Assembly: GCA_963402885.1 (NCBI GenBank)
Contig: OY727095.1
Location: forward strand, 32,555,001-32,619,000
Origin: Antedon bifida
Taxonomy: Eukaryota; Echinodermata; Crinoidea; Comatulida; Antedonidae
DNA: 64,000 nt
Direction: 5' to 3'
The notes under the pieces are model-generated. The model saw only the letters and a list, made by a program, of their open reading frames with translations. It was not told the origin of the DNA and did no database searches. A program made the position numbers and the translations under genes. Position 1 is the stretch's first letter; each line of letters starts with the position of its first letter. Below are positions 1 through 12,800 of the stretch, piece by piece.

Positions 1-645
1 TAAAGTGAAAATTGACAGATTATTCTAATGGTTTTTTTTAAATTTTCTGTAGTACAGTTAGTTACAATATAACAATTTCTTTTGATAATGTAATATTTAT
101 TTTAAGTTTTTTCTTTTTCTTTTAAGTTTTTATCTTTTTTTCTGAACGAAAACAACTTGCACTCTTGGATAAAAGATGAATGGTGCAAAATATATGAACA
201 CACTTATGTACAGGTCAACCTTATATCCCCTATTCAAAGGTATGCTATGTAAATTCTTATAACTACAGCCAGTAGAATCCCTATCAAAGGTACACCTTCA
301 AGACCCAACACTATTCAAAAAAGAGATCATTCCACCTCCACCATCTTGATGAAGCAGCAACCAATCAGCTTCACCAAACTTCCCCCTGAAAAGGGGTTGG
401 TCGTAGTGTTACTGCCCCTTGTATCGTTTCAAGGAAGTGGAATGCAGGAGTGATATTGTTTTGAGTATGCAGTGTCCGTAAGCGCTAACTGTATACAGTC
501 AGTAGCCACCATATGTGATCTAGTATGATGGTTACAAGGACCAATACCAGTCCCCTGATAAGGAGTGTTTCAAAGAAGACTGTAATGAAAAATAGAATGT
601 TATTAAATATCTCTAATAACATTACTGGTATTACTTTGAATGTAG
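1..645. other. Intronic or upstream sequence without recognised exon
   Basis: I see no coding exon here. Positions 225-340 hold degenerate CTATTCAAAGG-type segments like those of the minisatellite at 1567-1650. Positions 433-535 are one copy of a dispersed repeat found inverted near 40618-40712. This is probably an intron of the CFAP99-like gene that follows. Confidence 0.4.
433..535 (+). repeat. Dispersed repeat, partner of inverted copy at 40618-40712
   Basis: The segment with AGGAGTGATATTGTTTT, GTGTCCGTAAGCGCTAAC and TGTATACAGTCA is matched, with few changes, by the reverse complement of 40618-40712. The family is not recognised. The shared part is about 90 bp. Confidence 0.6.
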
Positions 646-3600
646 ATGGTTGCCTGAACTGAAGGAGCTCATTATTCAACTGCAAGATAAGATTGACAAC
701 AAGTTGAAGGCTAAATCTCCTAAAACTGTAACAGGTATGTAGCAATTATTTATAAACAAATATGTTAATTTTGTCCATCAAAGAGAATTTTCAAAAACTA
801 TTTATATTTTGTTTAGAATTATCACCTTTCAAGTTAACAAAGCCAAGACCACGTAGTGTACCAGTACCAGAAAAAATTCCAACAGTCTCAAAGCCAAAAG
901 ACGTAAGTTTACCACATTCCTTAAAATTGCATCTAGTGTCAGAGAGAGAGGCTAGGTGTAGGCATGGCATCCAGTTTTAAGTCTCACTGAGGTATGGCAC
1001 GCCATGTCATTTATTCAAGCAATAGAGATACTACTGAGGCATCACTTCTTTTACAACTTAAGCGGTGAAATACTGTACATAATAAATGGATAATTTGCAC
1101 TCCTTTACCGTACATAATGTTAGGAAAGAAATGTGATTACACCCATCTAATTTTTTATATAGGTACCAAAATCCACATATAAATTGCCTTCAGAGCAGAA
1201 GCTGATCCAAGAAGCTAGAGAGAGGAACCGACGGCGCACTGAAGAACAACTCCTTGGCGCAACAAAATCTCAATTTAAATGTGCGTCGAAAGAAAAGTCG
1301 GACAAAACTAAAATTAGGATGCAAAATGTTATTGCGGATCAGGAGAGTAAACTGATGTTTGAGGGCAGCAAAGCACGACCACTACCTACCAACACAGCTG
1401 ACAATATACCAATTAAACTTAATATGGCTACCATTCTTAGAGAGGGTGCCTTGTACCAGAAACGGGAACAAGATGTAATAAAAAAGTATGTATATTGAAC
1501 ATAGATAGAGTAGAATACCGTTGTGCGCCAAAACAAAGTGTCCCCCTAATAATGGTTTCCCTTATATATTGGTGTCCCTTGAATAGGGGTGTCCCTTGAA
1601 TAGGGGTGTCCCTTGAATAGGGGTGTTCCTTGAATAGGGGCGTCCCCTGAATAGCCACTGAATAGAGGTGTCCTCTGAATAAGGGTTGGCCATGGAGTTA
1701 AAACATATATTGACAAAAAGAGTTCTAGTGTAGATAGATAGATTTCATGAATTGTAAACCAGTAAAATAACTTGTGTGTCAAGACAGTAACCAGATTTTT
1801 TTATCGTTTGTAAAATATTTTCTTCCAAGTTTAACATGTATATAAAAAACATTGTCACTCATGTATTTTTAGGCTAAGCTTACTTGAAGCAGGCGCTAAA
1901 GATGGCTCAGAGTTCCAAATGTGGCAAGATGAGATGCGTCAGAAAGATCTAGAAAAAGAGCTGAGCGAGATTGAAAGGAGACGTCTTGAGGGTAAACTGA
2001 GCCATGAGGAAGCTATACTAGCACGCCAATCCTTGATCCAAGACAATCGGCAGAAAGTTCTAAAGATGAAAGAGGAGGCTGAGGAAATGATGCAAGAGTA
2101 CGTTGCCAGACGATTAGATGAAGAGAAGGTGTTGAGAGAGCTTGTAGAAGATGTCTTGGCAGGTCATCAAAATGCCAAAGAAGCAAAACAAAAACTACAG
2201 AATTACAAACGCAAAATTGGTAAGCATTCTTAAAATTATTCAGTTTAGTCTATTATTCGTCCTACAGATGGGACATAAAGCTGTTGATCCCGTGTATATG
2301 GTGCATGTTAAAGAACTTGTTACATTATTCGCAACGAGTAAAGGATCCTCAGTTTCCAGTTCAGCTTGAGGAGAAATATTAATACCTTTACCTTCAATAC
2401 ATGTTTTATATGAATAAACTGCATACATTTTCTAATTTTCTATGTTTTTTTACTCAAATAGCTGAGGAAGTGAGCGAGGAAAGTCGAGGATTACTTCGTC
2501 AAGCATTTGAAGAGGTAAGCTTTCACAGTTCAGTGAATATTTAAATTTTATAATTATAATCCTTAAAAACACAAACAAAACGCTTGAATGATGGTTTGTC
2601 TCATCCCTGTTTTTGCTGTTTTACATCCGATAAACAAAAAATAAAGATTGTTTCTTTCAATGCTTGCAGGCAGCTCAAGATATGCGTCGTAAGATCGACT
2701 TAGTCCAGGAGATTCGTGCGATGGAGGCAGCACCAAAAAACAATAGGAAATTCATTGATTGGACAAGTACAGCTGGACATGCATTGTTGAGTGAGATGTC
2801 AATAGCAGAGGTAGGTTCTCTGATTAATAACTTCTAAACTTTCCATTGAGATTGTTCAGATCATGAAAAGCTGTTTATAGACATACAGTACAGTACTTAC
2901 TTGGAAAAGGCTAATATTTTGCCCTTTTGTTTGCAGCTAAAAGAAAGATTATGCTTAATGAAAGCCAAGCAGCTTGAAGAAGAGGAGAATAAACGTGACA
3001 CTATCTTGGAAGCTAAAGAGGCCAAAGAACAGATGCTTATGGAGAAATTAGAGCAAATATCACGACATAGAATTGCTGAGGGACAATTGGCATCCAAAAA
3101 GTAAGTACATCTAATGATCACATGAATTACAGATGCGTAGCTAGCTACTAAGATGTTTATACTCAGCTTTTTTCCTTCAAGCTATTATTCATTATTGATA
3201 CATTTATTTCTAGGCAAGTTGAAAAGCAAAAGAAACCTGAAAAGGCAAAGTCCGTCGATCCAAAATTAAAAGCTCTACAGGACAAATTGGAACAGAAGAA
3301 GTTAGAGAGGTTGCAGACCGCAGAGCAAAACAAGATTAAACCAACGAAGGAGTCGGCTGCAGTGACAAGCTCACTTAACAAACAGAAGGTTCGACAATAT
3401 TTTGATAATACAGTACTACTATACATTACTTCAGTGTTATGAAATTATATATGGCAGACTAATAGTTTTTGTACAAGAGGATCAATTATAAATATTGGGC
3501 CTGGCTTTGATAATACTGCCAGAAAATAATGATAAATAATATGTTCAATTTATATAGCGCCGATCATGGTGCTGTGTGTTACACTTTTCAGCTACATGCT

Positions 3601-4091
3601 TCTCCCTTTAGGGTCATGTCAGTGATGCCAATTCTAGCGCTCATTCGTCTGTCCACGACAGTGAGCTAGTACACTGGGGTAACTCTCTACTCATCTCGAA
3701 AGATGTACTAGGTTCTTTAAAGTGCACACAAGCAGTTTGTGTACACTGGACCTACGGTTTATAGTCCTAATCCGAGAAGACTAACCACCTGAACCATGGA
3801 AGGGGTGAGCCTCAAACCGTGGCCATAAGGCTATAGATTATGGTTCCACTGTCTTAACCACTCAGCCACTCATAAATAGGTTGTAGAAGCAATATGCAAT
3901 GTTTTTACAATAGTCCTAAATTTGGCTTATTTTTTCAGAGGATACAAGAAGACAGTCGGTGGCGAGAGCTTGAGCAGAGAAGAGAACGGCAAGCAGCTCT
4001 ACAGGCTGAGGGCGTCCTTACAAATGTTTCGGGACAAAAATTAAGCTCATTCAGTCAGCGGAGTCGGTCAGCTGGAAAACTGGCATGCTAA
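646..4091 (+). CDS. CFAP99: CFAP99-like coiled-coil ciliary protein, 3' part (nine exons)
   Basis: Exons: 646-734, 817-902, 1163-1485, 1873-2219, 2462-2514, 2670-2810, 2937-3100, 3214-3388, 3939-4091. Each is bounded by AG/GT and the phases join into one frame of about 510 residues ending in TAA at 4089-4091. The 5' exons lie before the window. The product is highly charged and almost all coiled coil, rich in E, K, R and Q, with blocks such as ERRRLEGKLSHEEAILARQ, ILREGALYQKREQD and RWRELEQRRERQ. From memory this pattern fits cilia- and flagella-associated protein 99, an axonemal family of poorly known function; I could not search. Other long coiled-coil proteins remain possible, but the order of blocks is a good match. 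Introns carry a minisatellite (1567-1650), a SINE tail (2262-2400) and a tRNA-derived SINE (3540-3872). AATAAA occurs at 4202. Confidence 0.68.
1567..1650. repeat. Minisatellite, about 17-bp unit, about 5 copies
   Basis: The unit GGTGTCCCTTGAATAGG repeats about five times with small changes. It lies in the intron between CFAP99 exons 1163-1485 and 1873-2219. Similar CCCTATTCAAGG words occur at 225-340, so the unit may derive from an interspersed element. Confidence 0.85.
2262..2400 (+). mobile_element. SINE 3' fragment (same tail as the 5S-derived SINE at 29411-29810)
   Basis: GCATGTTAAAGAACTTG, TACATTATTCGC, AGTAAAGGATC, CCTCAGTTTCCAGTT and GCTTGAGGA follow in the same order as in 29628-29800, ending in an ATACCTTTACCTT-like tail. 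The head is missing or unrelated here. The fragment is intronic in CFAP99. Confidence 0.65.
3540..3872 (-). mobile_element. tRNA-derived SINE (minus strand)
   Basis: Read on the minus strand the element starts with GAGTGGCTGAGTGGTTAAG, a Leu/Ser-type tRNA A-box region, followed by a degenerate B-box region with GGTTTGAGGCTC. It ends in a GCGCTATATAAA tail. It is intronic in CFAP99. A family name cannot be given without a search. Confidence 0.65.
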
Positions 4092-4427
4092 AAAATACGT
4101 ATATAAATAATATACTATAACATAACTATAATAACTTTTGATAATTTTTATGTACAGTACATACAAAAAATTATTAATGAAGTCATATTTGTAGTATAAT
4201 TAATAAATGGACAGGTTTTCATTTCTCGAATTATATATACTTATAATACTGTAATAAACCACATTTTTCTATTCAAAGTTAGTACGGTCAATTTTATTTA
4301 TAAAAAGAAAACATAACTGGTCCTTTTTAAGACATGCTTAATATTACCTACAATTGTATTTTATTGAAAATAATATAAACAACAGTTTTGGAGCATAATT
4401 ATTAATGTTAAGCCAGATACAAACAGT

Positions 4428-4556
4428 AAGCTCTGTCTACACTATCAAACTGTATGTGACAAACAAAATGTGATATGCCCATATATGGACATGATGATGT
4501 CATCACTTCCATATTTGTTTATATCACTACCATATTTGGTAGTGTAGACAGGGCTT
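4428..4556. mobile_element. MITE-A copy 1
   Basis: Foldback element with inverted ends AAGCTCTGTCTACACTATCA and TAGTGTAGACAGGGCTT. The interior repeats CATATATGGACATGATGATG and CACTACCATATTTGG. It lies between CFAP99 and RPIA. No open frame. Confidence 0.9.
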
Positions 4557-4836
4557 AGCATATACAGACAATGACTCAAGGTTTCATTACTGGCAAAACA
4601 TCCAACTACTATGGTATTAAAACAGTAGCAAAAATATAGAAGTACAACATTTTAAGTAAATTAAGAAATCTATATTCATAGTCCTAGGGTCAGTCATATC
4701 CAGTATACATCTTTACCCTGCTTACCAACTATTCATAATAGACAAGAATAAATAACAACAAATGGTATTACTTTGAGCATTTAAATTCAACCTTTTTACA
4801 ACGTTGTCTGCATTAGCGTGTATAAGACACAATAAT

Positions 4837-7401
4837 TCAACCTCGCTCAGAGACTGACCCATCCTCCATTCCAAAGTATACCTTCTTTGCCATCTTCACA
4901 AATAAACCCGTATCAACAACCCCTATTTAAATGTATAAATATTACATTATTACAGCCAGGTAGCTATTCAACATCATTATGTTTTATATAGATATTTAAT
5001 AAAAATGTAATGTATACACTGTTATAAAGCTCTGTCTACACTATCAACTTTATGTGATAAAAAAATGTGATGTGCCCATATATGGACATGTCACATTACT
5101 ACCATATTTGGGCATATCACTACCATATTTGGGCACATCACACTTTTTTTTGTCAAACTAGTTTGATAGTGTAGACAGACGCTAAGTTCCAGAAAATAAA
5201 TGATTTGAAACATTTCCTACCTGGAATCATCATAAGAGTCTGGTTAATATCTTGCCAATTGCCAGAAACTTTATCAAATTTCCAATCCACAATCAGGTTG
5301 CCATTGTCTGTAACAACAGGACCCTATTAATAAGGTAAATACATTATCATTAAGCCCTGACTACATTATCAAACTGGTTTGACAAAAAAGTGTTAAGTGC
5401 CCAAATATGGTAGTAATATGACATCATCCTGTCCATATATGGGCACACCACATTTTTGTCACATACAGTTTAGACAGAGCTTAAGCCCTTAATAAATATG
5501 TACAATCATAAGCATTTCTTGTGACTATTACACTGCTTGCTATGCCAACTGTATACTCACAGCTTTAGCTTGTGCCATTCGTAGTACTGCCTGTCCACCT
5601 AGGAGGCTCTCTATCTTCTTCATCACAGGTTTGTAGGCCATAGCAATCACTTCTATAGGAACACCTTTCTTCCACTTTTCACCAAACTGTTTTGAATCTT
5701 TTCTAAACATCAGCAGAATAAAATACAACAGAAGTTACGCTATTAGTTGGGTCATAGGGCAATAAGAAGAAACAGCAATAACAACGAACCTGTGTTGATA
5801 TAAAGTTTGCGGTACACCATGTATATATAGTTCTTTAAAGAGCTGTTGAGTTTCTTGACGTTTCAATAAATATATATTGATTATCCTCAGGAGTGAGAAT
5901 GCAGAAAGTCCAGGAAACTGGGAATAGAAAGCCCTGTCTACACTATCATACTTTATGTGACAAACAAATGTGATGTGCCAATGGACATGATATCACTACC
6001 ATATTTTGGAACATCACACTTTTTTTGTCAAACTAGTTTGATAGTGTAGACCATGAGCTTTAGTGAAATAGGGTAGGACAAACCTGTAATCAGCTATGAC
6101 AATGAATGTCTCAGCATTGTATGCTATGATCTTCTCTTGTGTTAGACATCCACTGAAAATGCACACAAATATATTTTGTTATTATAAACGATGGCATATT
6201 GAAATTTAAACCAACCAATAAACTGTTTTATAGTTGAGACTGAAATGTGACCAGCACACATCAACTAGTGTTTTGTTTTCTTTGCTTTCAATGAAGGAAA
6301 GCAAAGTGTAGTCCTAAATGTAATACTTACCCACCACCTTTAATTAAATTTAAGTCAGTGTCCACCTCATCTGCTCCATCAATTGCAACATCCAACTGAA
6401 AACACACAAAAAAATACTTTCTATTTTAAATTAAATGAATATTTAGTATAATACATGGTGTTTGCAATCAAAAACTGTTTTTGGCAAACTGTATACAATA
6501 TTATATAGTAATATTAAACGAGCAATTAATGTTTATTATATAACACCTAAATAAATTCATGTCATTTGATTGGATGATTGTGGGTCACATGGCATGCAAT
6601 AGTAAAATATTCTATGCAAAAAAAAATGCACAGTGCAATTGAATCCAACTGTTTGATGGTTGTAAAAAGACACTTTTCTTACACATGGAGTTTTTTCTAA
6701 ATCACTCAAGTTTAAGTTGTTATTTATAATCAGCTGACGGGCTTGAAATGAGGTTGGTACACACTGTAGTGTTAGATTTTCTTTCTTCACACGTTCAGCT
6801 GTAAATACATTAATAATATAACATAATTATATAAAAGAATGTCAATAAAACTAAATTCTATTCTCAGCACACAATATTCTCTTCCAACTAAATAAAAGAA
6901 ATATTAATTTTAGTTGTATAGAGTAGGTAATTTATGTAGAAAATATATAACAAAAAGTTTCTCATAGTATGCAATTCTAATTTATTAATATAATATATTT
7001 CAGATTAAATGTTTGGAAAGAAAAAAAAATGTTATTATTATTATTTGTTAAATAGCATTAAAAATAATATTTATGAATTGTTACCAAGTCGTTCAACAGC
7101 ATAAACAATTGTTGACCCGCTTCCTATACCAACAATTTGTTTGTCCTGTAAAATAAAAAGAATTTTAAACGATTTGATATTGTGATGCATCTGATAGTTG
7201 GAAGAGAAAGGGTGCATGGTAGGTAGGAAGGCAGAGCGGTGAGCAATGTGCATGGAAAGAGCCTCTACACTGGCAGCACAGAGCACACCATTTCCTGCCC
7301 TGGATATATTGCTGTAGTATCTTATTTCACTATCTTATCTCTACCTTAACATGGTTGTTGACTGCAGCAATTGCAGCGGCTTTCTTTGCAGATTCTGCCA
7401 T
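4837..7401 (-). CDS. RPIA: Ribose-5-phosphate isomerase A
   Basis: Ribose-5-phosphate isomerase interconverts ribose 5-phosphate and ribulose 5-phosphate in the non-oxidative pentose phosphate pathway (cytosol). Exons on the minus strand: 7401-7345, 7145-7085, 6798-6683, 6395-6331, 6152-6084, 5702-5561, 5323-5221, 4922-4837; 232 residues with all phases closing. Diagnostic motifs: [15 protein letters not shown] (phosphate-binding loop), [20 protein letters not shown] (catalytic acidic motif), [46 protein letters not shown] and PGVVDTGLF. The ATG at 7401 gives [10 protein letters not shown]. The frame is open upstream to another ATG at 7602, which would add 67 residues rich in S, R and F; mammalian RPIA also has an N-terminal extension, so either start is possible. 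The 3' end overlaps no neighbour. Introns hold three MITE-A copies. Confidence 0.97.
5027..5183. mobile_element. MITE-A copy 2
   Basis: A nearly full foldback copy in the last intron of RPIA. Ends are AAGCTCTGTCTACACTATCA and TAGTGTAGACAGACGCT, with the usual CATATATGGACATG core. Confidence 0.9.
5352..5482. mobile_element. MITE-A copy 3
   Basis: A diverged copy (left end AAGCCCTGACTACATTATCA, right end TTTAGACAGAGCTT) in opposite internal orientation. It lies in an RPIA intron, about 30 bp beyond an exon boundary. Confidence 0.85.
5929..6060. mobile_element. MITE-A copy 4
   Basis: Left end AAGCCCTGTCTACACTATCA; the right end is disturbed (TAGTGTAGACCATGAGCTT). It lies in an RPIA intron, ending 24 bp from the exon edge at 6084 on the donor side. 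Confidence 0.85.
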
Positions 7402-8047
7402 TGGTATTCTACAGAAAGTTCTTGAAAAAAAATGGGGACGATGCCAGGAACAACACCGATTATACTTCCGGCTAAGAGAAGCGGAAATAAAGGACCTGAA
7501 ATGTCCAAGAACGTACGCACTTCTGGCGTTTGAAAACAACATGTGGAAGTTCCTTGTTTTTTTGTGACCCAACCAAACTGAAAATATTATTTTTATTTCC
7601 ATTTTATTTTAGGATTATTATATTTTAAAAAGTGTTAATACATATTTATATATAAATAAATCATAAAACAAATATTTGTGTACAGTCCTAACGTAAATAT
7701 CTTTTTATTTGCATAAAAATGCAACGTTTACAAACAATGACATTGTGAAAAGGGAATTTCCCTTTTGTGTTGGGTTTTAAATTCTAGAGTAGACCATTGC
7801 ATTTTGCGTCTCATCTGTAATAAACGCGTTATAAACGCAACTATTTTAAATACTTATATTAAATTAAATACCAATATTGTGTTCTATATTATCAATATTA
7901 CGTTTTAGTATTAGAAACTTGATTTAATGATAATAAAGTAGATAAATAGCTGTCCATTATGTTTTTTTAGAATAACGCATCATTTTTTATGACGCATCAA
8001 TGACGCCTAATTCGTTTGATGTGACGGTACTTTCTATAAATCGAAAA
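7402..8047. promoter_or_regulatory. Shared upstream region between RPIA and FAM136A
   Basis: The two genes are divergent, with 646 bp between start codons (445 bp if RPIA starts at 7602). There is an AT-rich core at 7600-7700. Near 7981-8000 there are two TGACGC-type words (TTATGACGCATCAATGACGC), resembling CREB/AP-1 half sites. No TATA box position is clear. A shared promoter is inference from arrangement only. Confidence 0.35.
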
Positions 8048-9157
8048 ATGGCGGAGCAGGTACAAGCACGTGTTGAAAAGGCCGTTGGAGACCTTGTAAA
8101 AGAGTTAGATACTCAGCATATTCGCAAAATGCAGGTACAGTAATAGAAATAATAACTTATTTTAAATGATTTATATAGTATTTTGTAGTACTGGTGTTGC
8201 TACTAGCTAGGCCGGGAGAGTGTGAGTGAGGCGGAGGAGATTAACGGCGCGGACAGCGAGCCTGTGTGGACACATAGTAGATGTCTAGGGCCGCCTAGCC
8301 TTACATTTTTGGAGTTTCTATATAAAGTGAACTTATGACATTAAAAAAAATATTCAAATATTGTTTTATACATGTACATATTTTTTAGAATATACAAAAT
8401 ACTAGAGCCTACTGCCTATGTCTTTATGATCGATATATATATAGTCTAGATGATAAGTTAACAATAACAATGTTATGACTTTCTTCACGACAGGGAAATA
8501 TGTATCGTTGCAGTGCAAAATGTTGTGATAATACTTCAAGCAGTATGGAGGAGGCTCAACGTTGTATTGAGCGATGCTCACAACCCTTACAACAAGCACA
8601 GAACACAATTCAACATGAACTCCAAGATTACCAGGTATTATGATCCATGTTATGTATAATCATGGACCTATAAAATATACTATAGGTCCATGGTGTAATA
8701 ATCGGGAATCTTTCAACACAACGACGTAGCCTACTTATAGTGAGAGAAGCTATAGTACAGAGGAGTGGTCAAATTACCTTACAATAACCTGTAATTACCT
8801 TACCAGTGGTGTAACGCACAGGGCAAAGGCCCCTGGTTTAACACTCCTAAGGGACCCTCCAATGCTGGGTTTATCCAGTGAACTTTTTCCATTTTTTTTA
8901 TAGCGGTCACTCTTTCTTACGAAATAATTTAACATTAATAACAAAAATATTTTCTACTTCAGGAAAGGCTACAGCGGTGTGCAATACAATGTCAGGATGA
9001 TGTAAAAGATCGGCTATCACCAGGAGCCAGCCAGCAACAAATAGACGCCTTGAGAGGGGAGATGGAAGGGTGTCTAGTGAAGTGTGGAGATAAACATATA
9101 GCAATATTACCAGCTATGATGAAGAGAATGAAGGCAACATTAGCACAATATCAATAG
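8048..9157 (+). CDS. FAM136A: FAM136A-like twin CX3C mitochondrial protein
   Basis: Exons 8048-8134, 8494-8634 and 8963-9157 encode 140 residues, close to the usual size of about 138. Motifs: MAEQVQARVEKAVGDLVKEL at the N terminus, YRCSAKCCDN (first CX3C-type pair), CIERCSQPL, CAIQCQDDVKD and GCLVKCGDKH, then a conserved C-terminal PAMMKRMKATLAQY. Regularly spaced Cys pairs on helices are the hallmark of this family, which localises to mitochondria, probably the intermembrane space; the molecular role is poorly known. The start is the first ATG after CGAAAA and agrees with family length. Intron 2 contains a perfect hairpin (8661-8692). Confidence 0.95.
8661..8692. repeat. Short perfect hairpin
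   Basis: CATGGACCTATA, an 8-base loop, then TATAGGTCCATG form a 12-bp perfect stem in FAM136A intron 2. Similar CATGGA/TCCATG palindromes occur at 9171-9192 and 17484-17505. Confidence 0.8.
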
Positions 9158-9842
9158 TAGTTAAAGCATGGAGTTTTATACCTCCATGGTTAAAGTGATA
9201 TTAATTTTATATGACACATAATAGGTTAACATGTATACAAATTAGTTGTGTAGGCTCAGTAAATTGGTTAAAAAAAATGAGGCTGACATTAGGCCCTTTC
9301 ATTTACATGTGTGTAAGTTTGTGACCCACCCACCAAAACGATAATTAGCGAAAACAACCATACTCGCATAATTAAGCCTGAACAGTGATATTTATAATTT
9401 AGTCAGTTGTTTATTAATTGTAATTAAATTGAAAATATAACCACCTTCCATGTAAAAATTGATATAATTATTACGGCGTAGTTCGTTTAGAATTATCTAC
9501 AATATTCTGTAAACTGAAATGTACAGTATGACCTCCGTGAGGTGTTTGGTATTACTGTAGAATTAAATAAGCATTGAAGAAAAGATATCTTAGTTATACT
9601 GAATAGTTTTATCATCATGAAAGTGGAAACGTGACAATTTTACTCGCGTAAAAGTCATGACGTAATCATCTGTTGCTGGGAAGAATGTTATACGGACGTC
9701 GTACGTTGTACGCAAACACCAGGTACGCGCGAATCGCGATCAGTTGCTAGGATGGATAAACTGGTGTCGCACACGCATCCACCATAGCAACATACATTAC
9801 AGTATTATACTCGTCATCTTGGTGGCCGGTTCCTTTAACAAA
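9158..9842. other. FAM136A 3' flank and DBF4 upstream region
   Basis: There is no coding signal. A near-palindrome CATGGAG..CTCCATG lies at 9171-9192, just after the FAM136A stop. The last 160 bp before DBF4 are CpG-containing with GGACGTCGTACGTTGTACGC and GTACGCGCGAATCGCGATC, plausible as the DBF4 promoter. That role is inferred from position. Confidence 0.4.
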
Positions 9843-12800
9843 ATGCCAAAATTGCAGAACGAACAAAAAGTACTTTCCAAGAAGATACTCTTTTTGGATT
9901 TAAAAGGAAGCCCAGCAAGCAGGACACGAGCTCTTGAAATACGCCTCAGAAGTCTTGGCGGTAGCGTTCTGCACAACTTTACAAAATCTGTCAATGTTCT
10001 GATTACTAATCAACAGCTTGGAGTACGAACTTTACGGTTAGTAAAGTATCTGTTAAGCTCTGCCTACACTATCATACTAGTTTGACAAAATATTGTGATG
10101 TGCCAAATATGGTAGTGATATACCCAAATATGATAGTGACATGACATCATCATGTCCATATATGGCCACATCACATTTTTTTGTTACATGAAGTTTGATC
10201 GTGTGTAGACAGAGCTTTAGTTGAAATAAAAATATTTATTGAAACGTAACAAAGGTTACTTTCAGCCTAATGATGATAAACTTACGAAGGAGGAAAAATA
10301 CATTTTGGAGAAAATATTTATGATAATGTTACGGTGATATTGAGATAAAAGTTGTTTTTCTTTATTTTCAGATCTGGACCTCGACCTACATCAAGGAATT
10401 CAACTAAAGTAAGAATGATATTCGTGGTTTAACCAGAACCTATGAATAAGGCCTATATGCTTTTGCCGAATGATATAATTATCCACACTTATTTTATTCT
10501 TGTGTTATAATGTTTTATTAAATCGTTTTATCAAAGGATTCTAGGAAAGAAGTTTTAAAGAAAGCTGAACTGCAACGAGTAGAAACCAAATATATCGATG
10601 GTTAGTATAAAATAAAACAAGAAATATTTCTTACAAAAAATGCCGCTCATCTCATGATAACTACATACATGCAGCTCAATATTTATCAGCAAATGTTTTT
10701 AGAATCTTTTTTCCCAGACTTGCTTTGGGGTGTGCGCATGCCCATTCCGAGTTTTCAAATACCAATTTTTTTTTAGTCATAGTAAACTATAAGCTACCGC
10801 ATGGTAAAAATTTCTTAATGCTTCCGTTGAATACAACTGCCTAAAGGAGCGGCGCAAAAAAATAATTTTTTTACAAAAAAAATTGCTAATGATACATGTG
10901 ATGATGATCTCATAGAGATGATTGCGCATGAGAATGATGATCATATGCGAAAATTGACGTCACCTGATAATATGTAAATTAGCATTTTGATAACGAAATT
11001 ATCAATCGGCAGCTTTCTGTATTACCTTTACTGTAACATGTTTTGTATTTATTGTAGATGTCTCAAATTGGATAAATTCACTAACAAAAGTGACTAAACC
11101 GAGACGAACTCCACCACAAAGTACAAAAGTCAGTCGATCACCAAAAGGTAGAAGAAATGTGTTAAAAGTGGAAGATAACTCAAGGTTAGAGAACCAAAAT
11201 GGATAATAAATTGTTTTCACATTTTATTTTATATTTGTGTGTCATAATAATTCATTCATTCATTCAATCTTTTATTTCGGAATCTCTGGTAGAACATAGA
11301 AAGCAAAATGAATTATCTTTGACTTATAGAAGTCGTCTATAGTCGTTGAGACAAAAACATTTTCATTTGAATTTACACTCGATTTTCTTAAAAATTCATA
11401 AAAAGAAGGAATTCGACATTGTTTGAACATGAGGTTGGCACTCAATGTCGATAAGAATAATCATCGCAGGGTTTTATTTACGTTCAGAGCACTAATTATA
11501 GTTCATACTAAAGTAAACCAATGTTTCATTTGAAAATTGTAACCCTTATAATCTTTCTCAGAGCATATCGACCCATTGTTAAAAATATCGATGAATGGCC
11601 AACGATCGTAACAAACAGTAGGCCTAGCACTGCTCCCGGTGGTAAATCGACAAGACGTGCCGCTATTACTGGGGCTAACCAACCGGGGTATTGCGAATCT
11701 TGTAACGTAAGGTAGGCTTACGTGTGTGACGGTTACGTTTCGATTATGAAGCTCTGTCTACACTACCAAACTGTGTGACAAAAAATGTGATGTGTGCCCA
11801 TATATGGACATGATGATGTCATATTATTACCATATTTGGCCATATCACTACCATATTTGGGCACATAACATTTTTGTTGTCAAACTAGTTTGATAGTGTA
11901 GACAGAGCTTTATGTTAGAGACGCAGCACAAGGACGTAGCGCAACGATACGTGAGTTTACCAATCACAAGCGATGGATTATTCGAACTTTCGCTTGTCAT
12001 TGGTCAACACGTTTGCGTTGTGTTTACGTCCTAGTGTGAACCAAGCTTAATAATGATAATAATATCATCATTGTATATGAAAAAAACCCCGATTACACAA
12101 CAAAAATATATACGGTACAGGTAAACGTAATTACGAGTACGATGCTATCTTATAGCCATGCTTTTCTTTTGCAGATTTTTGAACGTCATAGCGCATTTGA
12201 ATTCAGCCAAGCATGTTAAATTTTCTTCAAATCGAGAAAACTACAAAAATCTTGATAAGCAATTAAAGAAAGGCAAAACGGTAGATGACTTTCTACAAGA
12301 AATGGCTATCCAAGATTCGGTGAGGGAATGCTACCATATTTTTCCAATAAACTTCTTATTTTATGAAAAGTTAAATTAAATATCACGCCAGTAATTTAAC
12401 CATTTCTTGTTATAATTTAGAAAAAGTCGTCTGCCAGGAAACGTAATACGTCACGACCACGCAGTGCACCCACTTCAGGTTCGAAGTCCCGCACTTCTTC
12501 TAAAAAAGCTGAACCAAAATTGCAAAAGACACCCGTTAGAGGCATTGGGGCGTTGCGTAGCCCTCCAGATGATGAATCCCCGACCCCGGTGGCAGGTACC
12601 TCTCGGGCAACAACCAACAAACGTCACCTTAATGCTGTTAAACGCAAGCTATTTTCTGATGACGATGATGATGAGTCGAAGCCTCGCGCTCCTAAACCAG
12701 ATTTGTCTAAAAAAGCTAGACCAAATTTGCAAAGGACCCCTGTTAGAGGCATTGGGGCGTTGCGTAGCCCTCCAGATGAAGAAACCCCGACCCCGGTGGC

